From Tessaracoccus oleiagri (GTDB lineage: Bacteria; Actinomycetota; Actinomycetes; Propionibacteriales; Propionibacteriaceae): 64,000 nt of DNA. Positions 50,885 through 58,882 of the stretch are shown piece after piece. Every line of letters begins with the position of its first letter. Position 1 is the stretch's first letter. The DNA lies in assembly GCF_900103275.1 (NCBI RefSeq), contig NZ_FNGP01000001.1, forward strand, positions 682,001-746,000. The letters run 5' to 3'. Position numbers and translations under genes: made by a program. A model generated the notes under the pieces. The model saw only the letters and a program-made list of their open reading frames with translations, searched no databases and was not told the DNA's origin.

Positions 50885-51295
50885 ATGTGGTCCAAACGCG
50901 AGGTGATCGACTATGCGTTGCAGCGACGGGCTTCGCTCGAGCGTCTGCAGCGGGTCCCGCCTGCGCTGAGGGACTTCGACGCGCATCCGTTGCTCATCCG
51001 GTCGGCGCTGCACCACGGCGAGGAGAGCGGGCGGGAGTGCCCCGTATGCGGGCATCTGCCCCTGCTCAACCTAAACTACGTATTCGGCGAGCAGCTCGGC
51101 CAGTTCTCGGGGCGGATCAAGTCCACCGCGGAGCTGGACGAGATGCAGTCCGAGTTCGGCGAGTTCAGGGTCTGCGTCGTCGAGGTCTGCACGGAGTGCG
51201 AGTGGAACCACATGGTCCTGGCGTACCTGCTCGGGGACGGTAAGAAGCGCAAACCGCCGCGTCGTCGGCGCACAGTGGAGGACATCTATGGCTGA
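50885..51295 (+). CDS. DUF5318 protein
   Basis: A 136-residue actinobacterial protein. MWSKREVIDYALQRRASLER opens it. Two zinc-type CxxC motifs follow (CPVCGH and CTEC), then EWNHMVLAYLLGD and a basic tail. Members regularly precede the class A PBP gene, as here, where it overlaps ponA by eight bases. Function unknown; co-translation suggests a role with peptidoglycan synthesis. Confidence 0.88.
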   Translation: MWSKREVIDYALQRRASLERLQRVPPALRDFDAHPLLIRSALHHGEESGRECPVCGHLPLLNLNYVFGEQLGQFSGRIKSTAELDEMQSEFGEFRVCVVEVCTECEWNHMVLAYLLGDGKKRKPPRRRRTVEDIYG

Positions 51296-53561
51296 GGCCA
51301 AACGCTCGAAGGCTCGACGGGGGAAGAACAAGGGCGTCGGGAAGCGCATCGCACTCGTTGCGGCCATCCTCGTCCTGGTGCTGGGCCTGATGGGCGTTGG
51401 GTCGTTCATCTACCTGTACGCGACGACGGATGTCCCTGATCCCAACGAGGACTTCCAGACCAACACGACCTTCATCCACTACGCCGGCGGCGAGCAGCTG
51501 GGGTCGTTGGCGGTGCAGAACCGGCAGACGATCCCCTACGACCAGATGCCGCAGGTGATGAAGGACGCCGTCGTCGCGGCGGAGAACCGCACGTTCTGGA
51601 CCGACCCCGGGTTCTCGGTGCGCGGCATGGCCCGCGCCGCGTGGTCCATCGCCAGCGGCGGCGAGATGCAGGGCGGCTCGACGATCACCCAGCAGTACAT
51701 CAAGGTGCTCTACCTGGACCCGAGCCAGACGATCCAGCGCAAGGTGCGAGAGCTGATGCTCGCCATCAAGCTGGAGCAGGAGGTGCCCAAGGAGGAGATC
51801 CTCGAGGGCTACCTGAACACCATCTACTTCGGCCGCGGTGCCTACGGCATCCAAGCGGCCGCCAAGTCGTTCTTCCTCAAGGACGCCAAGGACCTCACGG
51901 TCTCCGAGGCGGCCGCACTCGCCGCGATCCTCAACAACCCGGCGGCGTTCAACCCCTCCGGCGGACAGGAGAAGCTCGACGCGCTCTACGGCCGCTACAA
52001 GTACGTCCTCGACGGCATGCTCGAGATGGGCACCATCACCCAGGAGGAGTACGCGGCCGCCTACCCGCAGCTGCCGGAGTTCCCCGAGGTGCCGGTCAAC
52101 AACCGCTACGGGGGCCCCAAGGGCTACCTGATCAAGATGGTGGAGGACGAGCTGGAGACGCTCGGCATTCCGCAGGAGCAGGTGCAGGGCGGCGGCCTGA
52201 AGGTCACCACGACGATCGACAAGCGGCTCCAGGACCGCGCCGTCGAGGTGGCGCAGGGCTACACCCAGGAGGCCGCCGAGAACGGTGAGGAGGGCGCGAC
52301 GGCGGAGAACCTCCACGTGGCGCTCGCCTCGGTGGACACTGCCAACGGCGCCATCCGCGCCCTCTACGGTGGCCCGGACTACGTCGAGAAGCCGCGCAAC
52401 TGGGCCACCACCCCGCGCGCCGCGGCGTCGACGTTCAAAACGTTCGCCGTCATCGCCGGCCTGCGCGAGGGCTTCGACCTCAACACGCGCCTGAACGGCG
52501 ACACCTTCACCCCCGAGGGCGACCCCAACCCGATCCGCAACCAGGGACGCGAGCAGTACGGCAGCGTCACCCTCCGCGAGGCGCTCGCCCAGTCGATCAA
52601 CACCGCGATGGTGGACCTGACCCAGCAGCTCGAGGGCGGCCCCCAGGCCATCCTCCAGGCCGCGTTCGACGCGGGCGTGCCGGAGGATCCGGAGGCGTGG
52701 CAGCAGCAGCTGAACAACCGCATCGCGCTGGGGTTCGGCGAGGTCAGCCCGCTCGACATGGCCAACTCGTACGCGACGCTCGCGAACTCCGGCCAGCGCA
52801 ACGAGACGTTCATCGTCGCCAAGGTCGAGGACCCGCAGGGCAACGTCGTCTACGAGGCGGAGCCCGCCGCCGAGCCGACGATCGAGCAGGACATCGCCGC
52901 CGCCACCACCGACGCGCTCACCTCCGTCGTCGACGAGGGCACCGGCCGCCGCGCGCAGACGCTGGACCGCCCCGTCGCCGGCAAGACCGGCACCAACGCC
53001 GGCACCGAGGAGGACAGCATCACGTCGGCCTGGTTCGCGGGTTACACGAAGCAGCTGTCGACCGCCGTGATGTACGTCGCCGGGGAGGGCGGCACCGACA
53101 ACCTCGTCCCCTACCGACAGCCCGGCGACCGCACGTTCTACGGCTCCGGCTACCCGCTGTCGACGTGGCTCGACTTCATGACCACCGCCATGGAGGGGGT
53201 ACCCGTCGAGGACTTCGACACGCCGCCGACGCCGGAGCCCAGCGAGGAGCCGACGAGCGAGTCGCCGAGCCCCACGCCGTCGGAAGAGCCGACGAGTGAG
53301 TCGCCGAGCCCGTCACCCAGCCCCACGCCCAGCGAGGAGCCGAGCCCGACCCCGTCGGAGGAGCCCACTTCGGAGGAGCCGACGGAGGAGCCCAGCCCGC
53401 TGCCGGAGCCGACGACGCTCGCCCCGCCCGGCAACCCGTCGCCCCCCGGGCAGCAGCCGACCGAGGAGCCGACCAGCTCGGACACGACGACGCCCACCGA
53501 GGAGTCGACGGAGGGCGGCCTGCTTGACGGCTTCGTGCCGCCGGGCCGTGACAAGCCGTAG
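51288..53561 (+). CDS. ponA: Class A penicillin-binding protein (bifunctional)
   Basis: A 757-residue protein with a short basic cytoplasmic N-terminus, one membrane anchor (~20-45), a GT51 transglycosylase domain (VVAAENRTFWTDPGFS with catalytic Glu99; GGSTITQQYIK; LNTIYFGRGAYGIQAA), and a transpeptidase domain (Ser381-TFK, and KTGT in VAGKTGTNAGTEED). The last ~110 residues are a Pro/Ser/Glu/Thr low-complexity tail of EEPTSESPSP-like repeats. It polymerises and cross-links peptidoglycan outside the membrane. Transcribed with DUF5318. Confidence 0.95.
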   Translation: MAEAKRSKARRGKNKGVGKRIALVAAILVLVLGLMGVGSFIYLYATTDVPDPNEDFQTNTTFIHYAGGEQLGSLAVQNRQTIPYDQMPQVMKDAVVAAENRTFWTDPGFSVRGMARAAWSIASGGEMQGGSTITQQYIKVLYLDPSQTIQRKVRELMLAIKLEQEVPKEEILEGYLNTIYFGRGAYGIQAAAKSFFLKDAKDLTVSEAAALAAILNNPAAFNPSGGQEKLDALYGRYKYVLDGMLEMGTITQEEYAAAYPQLPEFPEVPVNNRYGGPKGYLIKMVEDELETLGIPQEQVQGGGLKVTTTIDKRLQDRAVEVAQGYTQEAAENGEEGATAENLHVALASVDTANGAIRALYGGPDYVEKPRNWATTPRAAASTFKTFAVIAGLREGFDLNTRLNGDTFTPEGDPNPIRNQGREQYGSVTLREALAQSINTAMVDLTQQLEGGPQAILQAAFDAGVPEDPEAWQQQLNNRIALGFGEVSPLDMANSYATLANSGQRNETFIVAKVEDPQGNVVYEAEPAAEPTIEQDIAAATTDALTSVVDEGTGRRAQTLDRPVAGKTGTNAGTEEDSITSAWFAGYTKQLSTAVMYVAGEGGTDNLVPYRQPGDRTFYGSGYPLSTWLDFMTTAMEGVPVEDFDTPPTPEPSEEPTSESPSPTPSEEPTSESPSPSPSPTPSEEPSPTPSEEPTSEEPTEEPSPLPEPTTLAPPGNPSPPGQQPTEEPTSSDTTTPTEESTEGGLLDGFVPPGRDKP

Positions 53562-53583
53562 CGGTCCGCGACGGCGGGTTCAG

Positions 53584-53589
53584 TAGGGT
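53584..53589 (+). promoter_or_regulatory. -10 hexamer TAGGGT for the GT87-like gene
   Basis: TAGGGT, six bases, GTG at 53596; leaderless arrangement, which favours this GTG over GTG 53590. Confidence 0.5.
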
Positions 53590-53595
53590 GTGGCC

Positions 53596-54984
53596 GTGAC
53601 CAACGCCTTGCTGCCCGCCTTCGGCGGGCCGGTCGGCCTCCACGCCCGGCGCCGGGGAGTGTTCTTCCGCCCGCTGCCGTGGGCGCTGCTTGCGGGCGCG
53701 GTGCTGTTCACCGTGCTGTACGTGCGGCACCTGCCGTGCCTCACCATCGATCCGGCGAATCCCATCAACGCGTACATCCGCGCCTGCTACTCGGACATCC
53801 CGGTGGTCTACACGTGGCAGGGCTGGGCCGCCGGCGGCTCGCCGCTCGGGGGCGACCAGTTGGCCGTCGCGCCGCTGCTGGCGATCGTCCTGGTCTTCGT
53901 GCTGCACTTCGCGCGGCTGCTCGGTGCGGACATCCAGCCGGGCGCGTCCGACGTCGCGCAGTACGCCGGGGTCCCGGCCTACTTCGGGGCGTCGGCGATC
54001 CTGCTGTTCGCCGCGTTCCTGCTGTTCATCGTCGCCTCCGCGCTGCTCGCGCGGCGCGAGGGGCGGCCCTGGGACGTGTTCTTCGTCGCCGCCTCGCCCG
54101 TGGTGTTGGCGGCAGGGCTGGTGAACTTCGACCTCCTCGCACTGGCCCTCACCGCGCTGGGGTTGGCGCTGCTCGCGCGCGACCGCTCGATCGAGGCCGG
54201 CGTCGCGCTCGGCGCGGCCGCCTCCGCCGCGACGATGCCCCTCGCCTTCGTGCTCGGCGCGGCCGTGGCGCTGCTGCTGCGCCGCCGGTCCGTCCGGCTG
54301 GCCGCGCTCGGGCTGGCGTTCGCCGCCACCTGGCTGCTCGTCCACGTGCCGCTGCTGGTGCGCAACTTCGACGCCGTCTACGGCTACTACCACTCGGAGA
54401 TCACCAAGGACGTCAGCTACGGGTCGATCTGGTACCTCCTGCAGGAGGTCGGGATCCCGTTCCGCGAGCTCGGGGCGTTCACGTTCGTCGTGTCGGCGCT
54501 GCTAATCGGCATCGTGGCGGCCTGGCTGTACGTCACCGGCCGAACCCCGTCAGCAGGACGGGTGTCGGCCGCGGTCGTGCTCATCCTCGTCGTCCTCGCC
54601 CCGGCCTACCCGCCGCAGACCGCGCTCTGGGTCATGTTCGCCGTGTTCCTCGCCCGCCCCGTCGACGTGACCGCCTGGGCGTTGAGCGGGGTGCAGGCGC
54701 TCCACTACCTGGCGGTCTGGGGCTGGCTTTCGGGGCACCTCACGGCGGAGAAGAGCGGCCCCGAGATGGTCTACGTCCTCGCCGTGATGATCCGGCTCGC
54801 CTTCGAGCTCGTGCTGCTCTACCTCGTCGTCCGCGACCTGCGCTCCCGCTCACCGCAGGCCCTTCGAGACGCGCTTCGCGCTCCTCAGGGACCTGCTGGC
54901 CCGGTGGCTGAGGAGCGCGCGGAACACCCCTACCCGGTGGCTGAGGAGCGCGCGAAACACCCCTACCCAAGCCCCGGCGACTGA
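53596..54984 (+). CDS. Polytopic membrane glycosyltransferase, GT87-like
   Basis: A ~462-residue membrane protein with about nine or ten hydrophobic helices. Early in the sequence is a long extracytoplasmic loop (NPINAYIRACYSDIPVVYTW), followed by GDQLAVAPLLAIVLVFVLHF and LVNFDLLALALTALGLALLARD, a layout shared with GT87 polyprenyl-phosphate mannosyltransferases of actinobacteria. It probably uses a lipid-linked mannose to build cell-envelope glycans. The last ~43 residues are encoded by family B repeat DNA (PVAEERAEHPYPVAEERAKH), so the natural C-terminus has been replaced or extended. Confidence 0.78.
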   Translation: MTNALLPAFGGPVGLHARRRGVFFRPLPWALLAGAVLFTVLYVRHLPCLTIDPANPINAYIRACYSDIPVVYTWQGWAAGGSPLGGDQLAVAPLLAIVLVFVLHFARLLGADIQPGASDVAQYAGVPAYFGASAILLFAAFLLFIVASALLARREGRPWDVFFVAASPVVLAAGLVNFDLLALALTALGLALLARDRSIEAGVALGAAASAATMPLAFVLGAAVALLLRRRSVRLAALGLAFAATWLLVHVPLLVRNFDAVYGYYHSEITKDVSYGSIWYLLQEVGIPFRELGAFTFVVSALLIGIVAAWLYVTGRTPSAGRVSAAVVLILVVLAPAYPPQTALWVMFAVFLARPVDVTAWALSGVQALHYLAVWGWLSGHLTAEKSGPEMVYVLAVMIRLAFELVLLYLVVRDLRSRSPQALRDALRAPQGPAGPVAEERAEHPYPVAEERAKHPYPSPGD

Positions 54985-55113
54985 CCGCAGGCCCTTCGAG
55001 ACCGCCCCTCAGGGACCTGCTGACCCGGTGGCTGAGGAGCGCGCGAAGCGCGCGTCTCGAAGCCCCGGCGACTGACCGCAGGCCCTTCAAGACCGCCCCT
55101 CAGGGACCTGCGG
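54855..55113. repeat. REP-like cluster, family B, overlapping the ends of two genes
   Basis: Three related units, each beginning GCAGGCCCTTC[GA]AGAC, then CCTCAGGGACCTGC, separated by GGTGGCTGAGGAGCGCGC units. The cluster covers the last 130 bases of the glycosyltransferase gene, the 115-base gap, and the stop codon of alr. Confidence 0.8.
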
Positions 55114-56143
55114 GGGCGAAGTCGATGCGGTCGAAGGTCGTCGTGGTCATGCGGACGGTGACGGGGACCTCGTCGCCGACCCTGGCGGGCTCGCCCGGCC
55201 CGGGGACGAACAGCAGCGAGCTGTGCATGTGCGGGGGCTCCGCGAAGGGCCGCTTCTTGCCGGCGACGACGAAGGGTGACGTCACGCGCCCGCGCACCTC
55301 CTCCAGCGCCTCGGCGACCGGGATGAGCCGCTGCCGGAACGAGTGCGGCGTAGCGGGAGCGGCGAGCGCGACACCGTGGGCCGTGCCGCCGGAGACGACG
55401 ACGATGCTGCCGTCGGCCGGGGTCCTGGCCCCGTGGTAGCCGACCGTCGTGCCCTTCGGCAGCCGGTGCACGTCGAGCACGGTGCCGGTGGCGCGGAAGG
55501 TCGCCGGAGCACCCAGCCACAGCCGGGTCCCGACGCGCATCCGGGTGGGAATCGCCAGCTCGGACGCAATGGTGCGGTAGTCGTCGAAGGACAGGTGGGA
55601 GAACCACACCCCGGCCGCGCCCTGCGGGTGGGCGGCGACCGCCGTCGCCAGCTTCCGAGCCTCGACGATCGAGCCGGCGGCCGGCAGGTGGATGGTCCAG
55701 CCGCGCACGTCGAGCCCGGTGAGGTCCAGCGCGCCGATCTCCTCGACGGGGATTCCGTGGCGGTGCATCGACGTGGCCACCTCGACGAGCACCGCGGTGC
55801 CCGGCGCCAGCCGCGCGACCTCGGCGACGTCGGCCGCGCGCGAGACGGTCGTCACCACCTGGGGGTCCGACAGCCCGGCCGCGGCGGCCTCGTCGCCCGG
55901 CCGCCAAGGGTTGAGGACGACGATGTCGCCGCCGAACCCTGCGACCTTCACCGCGTCCACCTCCTCGGGCACCCCGACGGCGAGCGCGTCGACGCCCATG
56001 CGCGCGGCCTCGGCCGCGAGGACGGGGATGGTGAACCCGTAGCCGTTGCCCTTCGCGACGGGCACCAGGCCCGGAACCTGCTGGGCGATGGAGGCGAGGT
56101 GCCCGCGCCAGGCCTCGGCGTCGATCGTCAGCTTGAGGGTCAC
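55100..56143 (-). CDS. alr: Alanine racemase
   Basis: A 347-residue racemase-like fold-type III PLP protein. VPVAKGNGYGFTIPVLA (25-41) contains the PLP lysine in the KGNGYG motif, VGVPEEVDAVKVAGFGGDIVVLNP follows, and VGTRLWLGAPATFRATG lies mid-protein. It makes D-alanine for peptidoglycan, matching the FemX-like gene that precedes it by four bases. The C-terminal domain is shorter than in classical Alr, so an Alr-like or D-amino-acid racemase role is possible. The last few codons are in repeat DNA. GTG start. Confidence 0.82.
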   Translation of the reverse strand: MTLKLTIDAEAWRGHLASIAQQVPGLVPVAKGNGYGFTIPVLAAEAARMGVDALAVGVPEEVDAVKVAGFGGDIVVLNPWRPGDEAAAAGLSDPQVVTTVSRAADVAEVARLAPGTAVLVEVATSMHRHGIPVEEIGALDLTGLDVRGWTIHLPAAGSIVEARKLATAVAAHPQGAAGVWFSHLSFDDYRTIASELAIPTRMRVGTRLWLGAPATFRATGTVLDVHRLPKGTTVGYHGARTPADGSIVVVSGGTAHGVALAAPATPHSFRQRLIPVAEALEEVRGRVTSPFVVAGKKRPFAEPPHMHSSLLFVPGPGEPARVGDEVPVTVRMTTTTFDRIDFAPAGP

Positions 56144-56147
56144 GGGG

Positions 56148-57275
56148 TCACCGCCGCTTCATGTAGAGGTCGAAGGCCTTGTAGAGGGGCTTGTTGATGG
56201 GGTAGTCCCACTCGCCGAGGTAGGCGACCGCGTCGCCGCCGGTGCCCACCTTGAACTGGATCAGGCCGATCTCGGGGTGGTCGGCGCCCACTCCCTCGAC
56301 GATGCCGCGCAGGTCGTAGACGGCGCAGCCGGCGGCGTTCGCGTCGCGGATCATGCGCCACTGGATGGCGTTGGAGCCGCGGACCTCGCGCTTGGCGCTG
56401 GTGCTGGCGCCGTAGGAGTACCAGGCGTGCTCGCCCACCTGCACGTACGTCGTGGCCGCGACGAGGTCGCCCTCGTGCTCCGCGAGGTAGACGCGCATGC
56501 GGCCCTCCTGCTCGGCGTTCAGCGCGTCCCACATCGTCTCGAAGTAGGTGAGGGCGCGGCCGGTGAAGCCGTCGCGCTCGGCGGTCTCGAGGTAGATGCG
56601 GTGGAAGGCGGCGAGGTCGTCGCGGGTGCCCTCGCGCACCTCGACGCCGAGCTTCTCGGCCTTCTTGATGTTGCGCCGCCAGAGCTGGTTCATGCCCTTG
56701 AGTAGTTCGTCGTCGGTCTTCTGGGTGCCGTCGGGGTGGCGCAACGGGAGCTGGAAGTTGAACTGCGGCTGGCCGGCGGCGAAGCCGTGGCCGGACTCGT
56801 CGGTGCGCCAGCCGCGCTGCTGCAGGTCGCGCAGCGCGCGGGTGCCGTCGATGGTGGTCTCGTCGGGGGTGACCTCTGACAGCTTGGTGACGGCGTCGTC
56901 GGCGATGGCGGACTTGATGGTGTCGGCGTGCCAGCGGCGGTGCACCAGCGCCGGCCCGATGCGGACGGCGAAGGCCTTGTTGCGCCGCGCGTAGGCGACG
57001 AGCGCGTCGAGGTGGGCGGCGAAGTCGGAACGTGACCAGTCGAGCACCGGCCCCTCGGGCAGGTAGGCGAGGTAGCGCTTCAGCTTCGGCAGCTGGCGGT
57101 AGAGGATGAGCCCGACACCGCTGAGCTCGGCGCCGTCGAAGAAGCCGACGGTCTCGCCGCGCCACTCGGGCTTCACCCTCGCCCACGCGGGGGTCTGGAG
57201 GAAGGAGGCGGAGCCGCGCGCAGCGATGAACTCGAGCTGGCGTGCGGCATCAATGGGGCGAACCTGGATCGTCAC
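56148..57275 (-). CDS. FemX-like aminoacyltransferase for peptidoglycan branch
   Basis: A 375-residue FemABX-type acyltransferase with two GNAT halves. FLQTPAWARVKPEWRGETVG is the family N-terminus, LAYLPEGPVLDW follows, then MNQLWRRNIKKAEKLGVEVR, HAWYSYGASTS and an end of VGADHPEIGLIQFK. It adds the first amino acid of the interpeptide bridge to lipid II from aminoacyl-tRNA. GTG 57275 lies 7 bases after TAGATT, so a leaderless start is likely. It is divergent from the gene at 57356 and is followed by alr. Confidence 0.88.
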   Translation of the reverse strand: MTIQVRPIDAARQLEFIAARGSASFLQTPAWARVKPEWRGETVGFFDGAELSGVGLILYRQLPKLKRYLAYLPEGPVLDWSRSDFAAHLDALVAYARRNKAFAVRIGPALVHRRWHADTIKSAIADDAVTKLSEVTPDETTIDGTRALRDLQQRGWRTDESGHGFAAGQPQFNFQLPLRHPDGTQKTDDELLKGMNQLWRRNIKKAEKLGVEVREGTRDDLAAFHRIYLETAERDGFTGRALTYFETMWDALNAEQEGRMRVYLAEHEGDLVAATTYVQVGEHAWYSYGASTSAKREVRGSNAIQWRMIRDANAAGCAVYDLRGIVEGVGADHPEIGLIQFKVGTGGDAVAYLGEWDYPINKPLYKAFDLYMKRR

Positions 57276-57282
57276 CTGCCTC

Positions 57283-57288
57283 AATCTA
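57283..57288 (-). promoter_or_regulatory. -10 hexamer TAGATT for the FemX-like gene
   Basis: Minus-strand TAGATT, seven bases, GTG at 57275. Confidence 0.45.
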
Positions 57289-57343
57289 CCGGTTGCGCCC
57301 GGCGGACCCGTCCGGATCACGCGCCGACGTGGCCCGTCCGGCC

Positions 57344-57349
57344 TAAACT
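57344..57349 (+). promoter_or_regulatory. -10 hexamer TAAACT for the gene at 57356
   Basis: TAAACT, six bases, ATG at 57356; leaderless arrangement. Confidence 0.5.
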
Positions 57350-57355
57350 TGGCGC

Positions 57356-57787
57356 ATGACTCAAGGACGCGACGTCGTGCCTCGCCCTCCCGGACTGCCG
57401 ATGCGACTCGAGGTCGAGAGCAGGTGGCGGACGATCCGCCGGGCCGGCGACTGGGAGGTGCCCGCCCACCTGAAGGTGAGCCCGGGCCCGGGCGCGGTCG
57501 TGCTCAACATGCTGCAGGCCAGGGTGCCCGCCGACCGGGTCGTGCGCGTCGAGGTCGAGGGCCACAGCGGCGCCGGCACGGTGCTGTTGATCGTCCCCCA
57601 CGGGTGGGGCGTCGATGTGGTCGGGATCGAGCGCGGAGGGAAGGGCGACCTCATCGTCGACGAGCAGGCCGTGGCACGCGCGGGGATGCCGACGGTGGTC
57701 CTCACCGGGGTCCAGCGGCACGTCTCCGTGAAGGTGCGGGGCCGTCGCTGGTGGGACGCGTGGTTCAACACCCGCGACGCCAACTGA
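57356..57787 (+). CDS. Conserved protein, beta-rich, function unknown
   Basis: A 143-residue soluble protein. Most of it (residues ~15-140) looks like repeating beta strands: MRLEVESRWRTIRR, VVRVEVEGHSGAGTVLLIVP, HGWGVDVVGIERGGKGD and VSVKVRGRRWWDAWF. The VPHGWGVDVVG pattern recalls the LiaF/adhesin-like beta-helix fold found in bacterial envelope-stress proteins, but there are no membrane helices here. Function unknown. Confidence 0.75.
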   Translation: MTQGRDVVPRPPGLPMRLEVESRWRTIRRAGDWEVPAHLKVSPGPGAVVLNMLQARVPADRVVRVEVEGHSGAGTVLLIVPHGWGVDVVGIERGGKGDLIVDEQAVARAGMPTVVLTGVQRHVSVKVRGRRWWDAWFNTRDAN

Positions 57788-57791
57788 ACGG

Positions 57792-58523
57792 TCAGAGCAC
57801 CAACAGGGCCAGGGCGGCCACCGCCGAGGCGGCCAGCGTGAGGTTGTCGAACGCCCGCTGGGGCACCTTCCGGATCACCAGGATCCCGACCGCCGCGCCC
57901 ACCAGCACGAACGGGATCCCGATGACGACGCTGCGCAGCACCTCCGGGGTGAAGAGTCCCAGCGCCGCGGTGAACGGCGTCTTGGACAGGTTGATGATGA
58001 AGAAGAACCAGGCGAAGGTGCCGAGGAACGCGAGCTTGTCCACCCGGGCCAGCTGCAGGTAGAGCGTCATGACGGGACCGGCCGCGTTGGCGGTCATCGT
58101 CGTGAAGCCGGCGGCGGTCCCCGCGGCGATCGAGAGCCCCAGCGGCGCGTGCTCGGGCGCCGGACCGGTACTCCGCCGCCGCAGCACCAGGTGAATCAGC
58201 ACGGAGACGACGAGGATCGCGCCGATCGAGCGCTTCAGCACCAAATCGTCGACGAAGTGGATGAACAGCGCCCCCAGCACCAGCCCCGGCAGGACCGACG
58301 GCAGCAGCCGCTTCAGCAGCGCCCACTTCGCGGCCCGGCGATACCTGAGCACTGCGACGACGTCGCCCACGATCAGCAGCAGCAGCGCCGCGGCCGTCGA
58401 CTCCTTCGTCGGCATGCCCATGGCCAGCAGCGCGACGGCGATCGCGCCCAGCCCGCCAAAGCTCGTCTTCGCGATGCCGACGACCAGCGCGGCGGAGATG
58501 AGGAGGACGAGCGACCAGGTCAT
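57792..58523 (-). CDS. TauE/SafE-family sulfite/anion exporter
   Basis: A 243-residue membrane protein with about eight helices and the TauE/SafE family features: GIAKTSFGGLGAIAVALLAMG at the start, LLIVGDVVAVLRYRR, and AGFTTMTANAAGPVMTLYL in the second half. It probably exports sulfite or a sulfonated or organic anion. The ATG at 58523 fits the family start; the open frame extends upstream but adds no homologous sequence. Confidence 0.9.
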   Translation of the reverse strand: MTWSLVLLISAALVVGIAKTSFGGLGAIAVALLAMGMPTKESTAAALLLLIVGDVVAVLRYRRAAKWALLKRLLPSVLPGLVLGALFIHFVDDLVLKRSIGAILVVSVLIHLVLRRRSTGPAPEHAPLGLSIAAGTAAGFTTMTANAAGPVMTLYLQLARVDKLAFLGTFAWFFFIINLSKTPFTAALGLFTPEVLRSVVIGIPFVLVGAAVGILVIRKVPQRAFDNLTLAASAVAALALLVL

Positions 58524-58588
58524 GGGTCGAGCATCCCGGCTGCCGGCCCAGGATGACAAACCGATACGCGCCTGTATCCCGCCCCGGG

Positions 58589-58607
58589 TGAGGGTGGCCT
58601 TACTACG
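58589..58607. promoter_or_regulatory. Candidate DtxR/IdeR iron box before feoA
   Basis: TGAGGGTGGCCTTACTACG matches about 11 of 19 positions of the actinobacterial iron box TTAGGTTAGGCTAACCTAA and overlaps a TACGAT -10 element (58604-58609). Position fits repression of feoAB by iron-loaded DtxR. The match is partial. Confidence 0.45.
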
Positions 58608-58624
58608 ATACGTAGGATGACAGC

Positions 58625-58882
58625 ATGTCGATCGGGGAACTGTGCACGGACTGCGTCGAACTCGGCGCCTGCCGTGCGGGACACGGCGGGGTGGTGACCT
58701 GCGTCGTGCGAAACGAACGCAACGTCGGCACCGTGCGCCGCCTCGCCGAGCTCGGCATCCGTCGCGGGGCCAGCATCGTCGCGGGCCAGCGCACACCCGG
58801 AGGAGGCCGCGTCGTGGCAGTTGCAGGGTCGCAACTCGCGCTCGACGCCGACACCCTGCGATTCCTGCACATCTGTCCATGA
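58625..58882 (+). CDS. feoA: FeoA ferrous iron transport protein
   Basis: An 85-residue SH3-like FeoA protein. VVTCVVRNERNVGTVRRLAELGIRRGASI is the family core and VAVAGSQLALDADTLRFL the last strands. It is an accessory protein of the FeoB transporter. It overlaps feoB by four bases (ATGA). Cys residues near the N-terminus (LCTDCVELGAC) are unusual for FeoA. Confidence 0.92.
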   Translation: MSIGELCTDCVELGACRAGHGGVVTCVVRNERNVGTVRRLAELGIRRGASIVAGQRTPGGGRVVAVAGSQLALDADTLRFLHICP

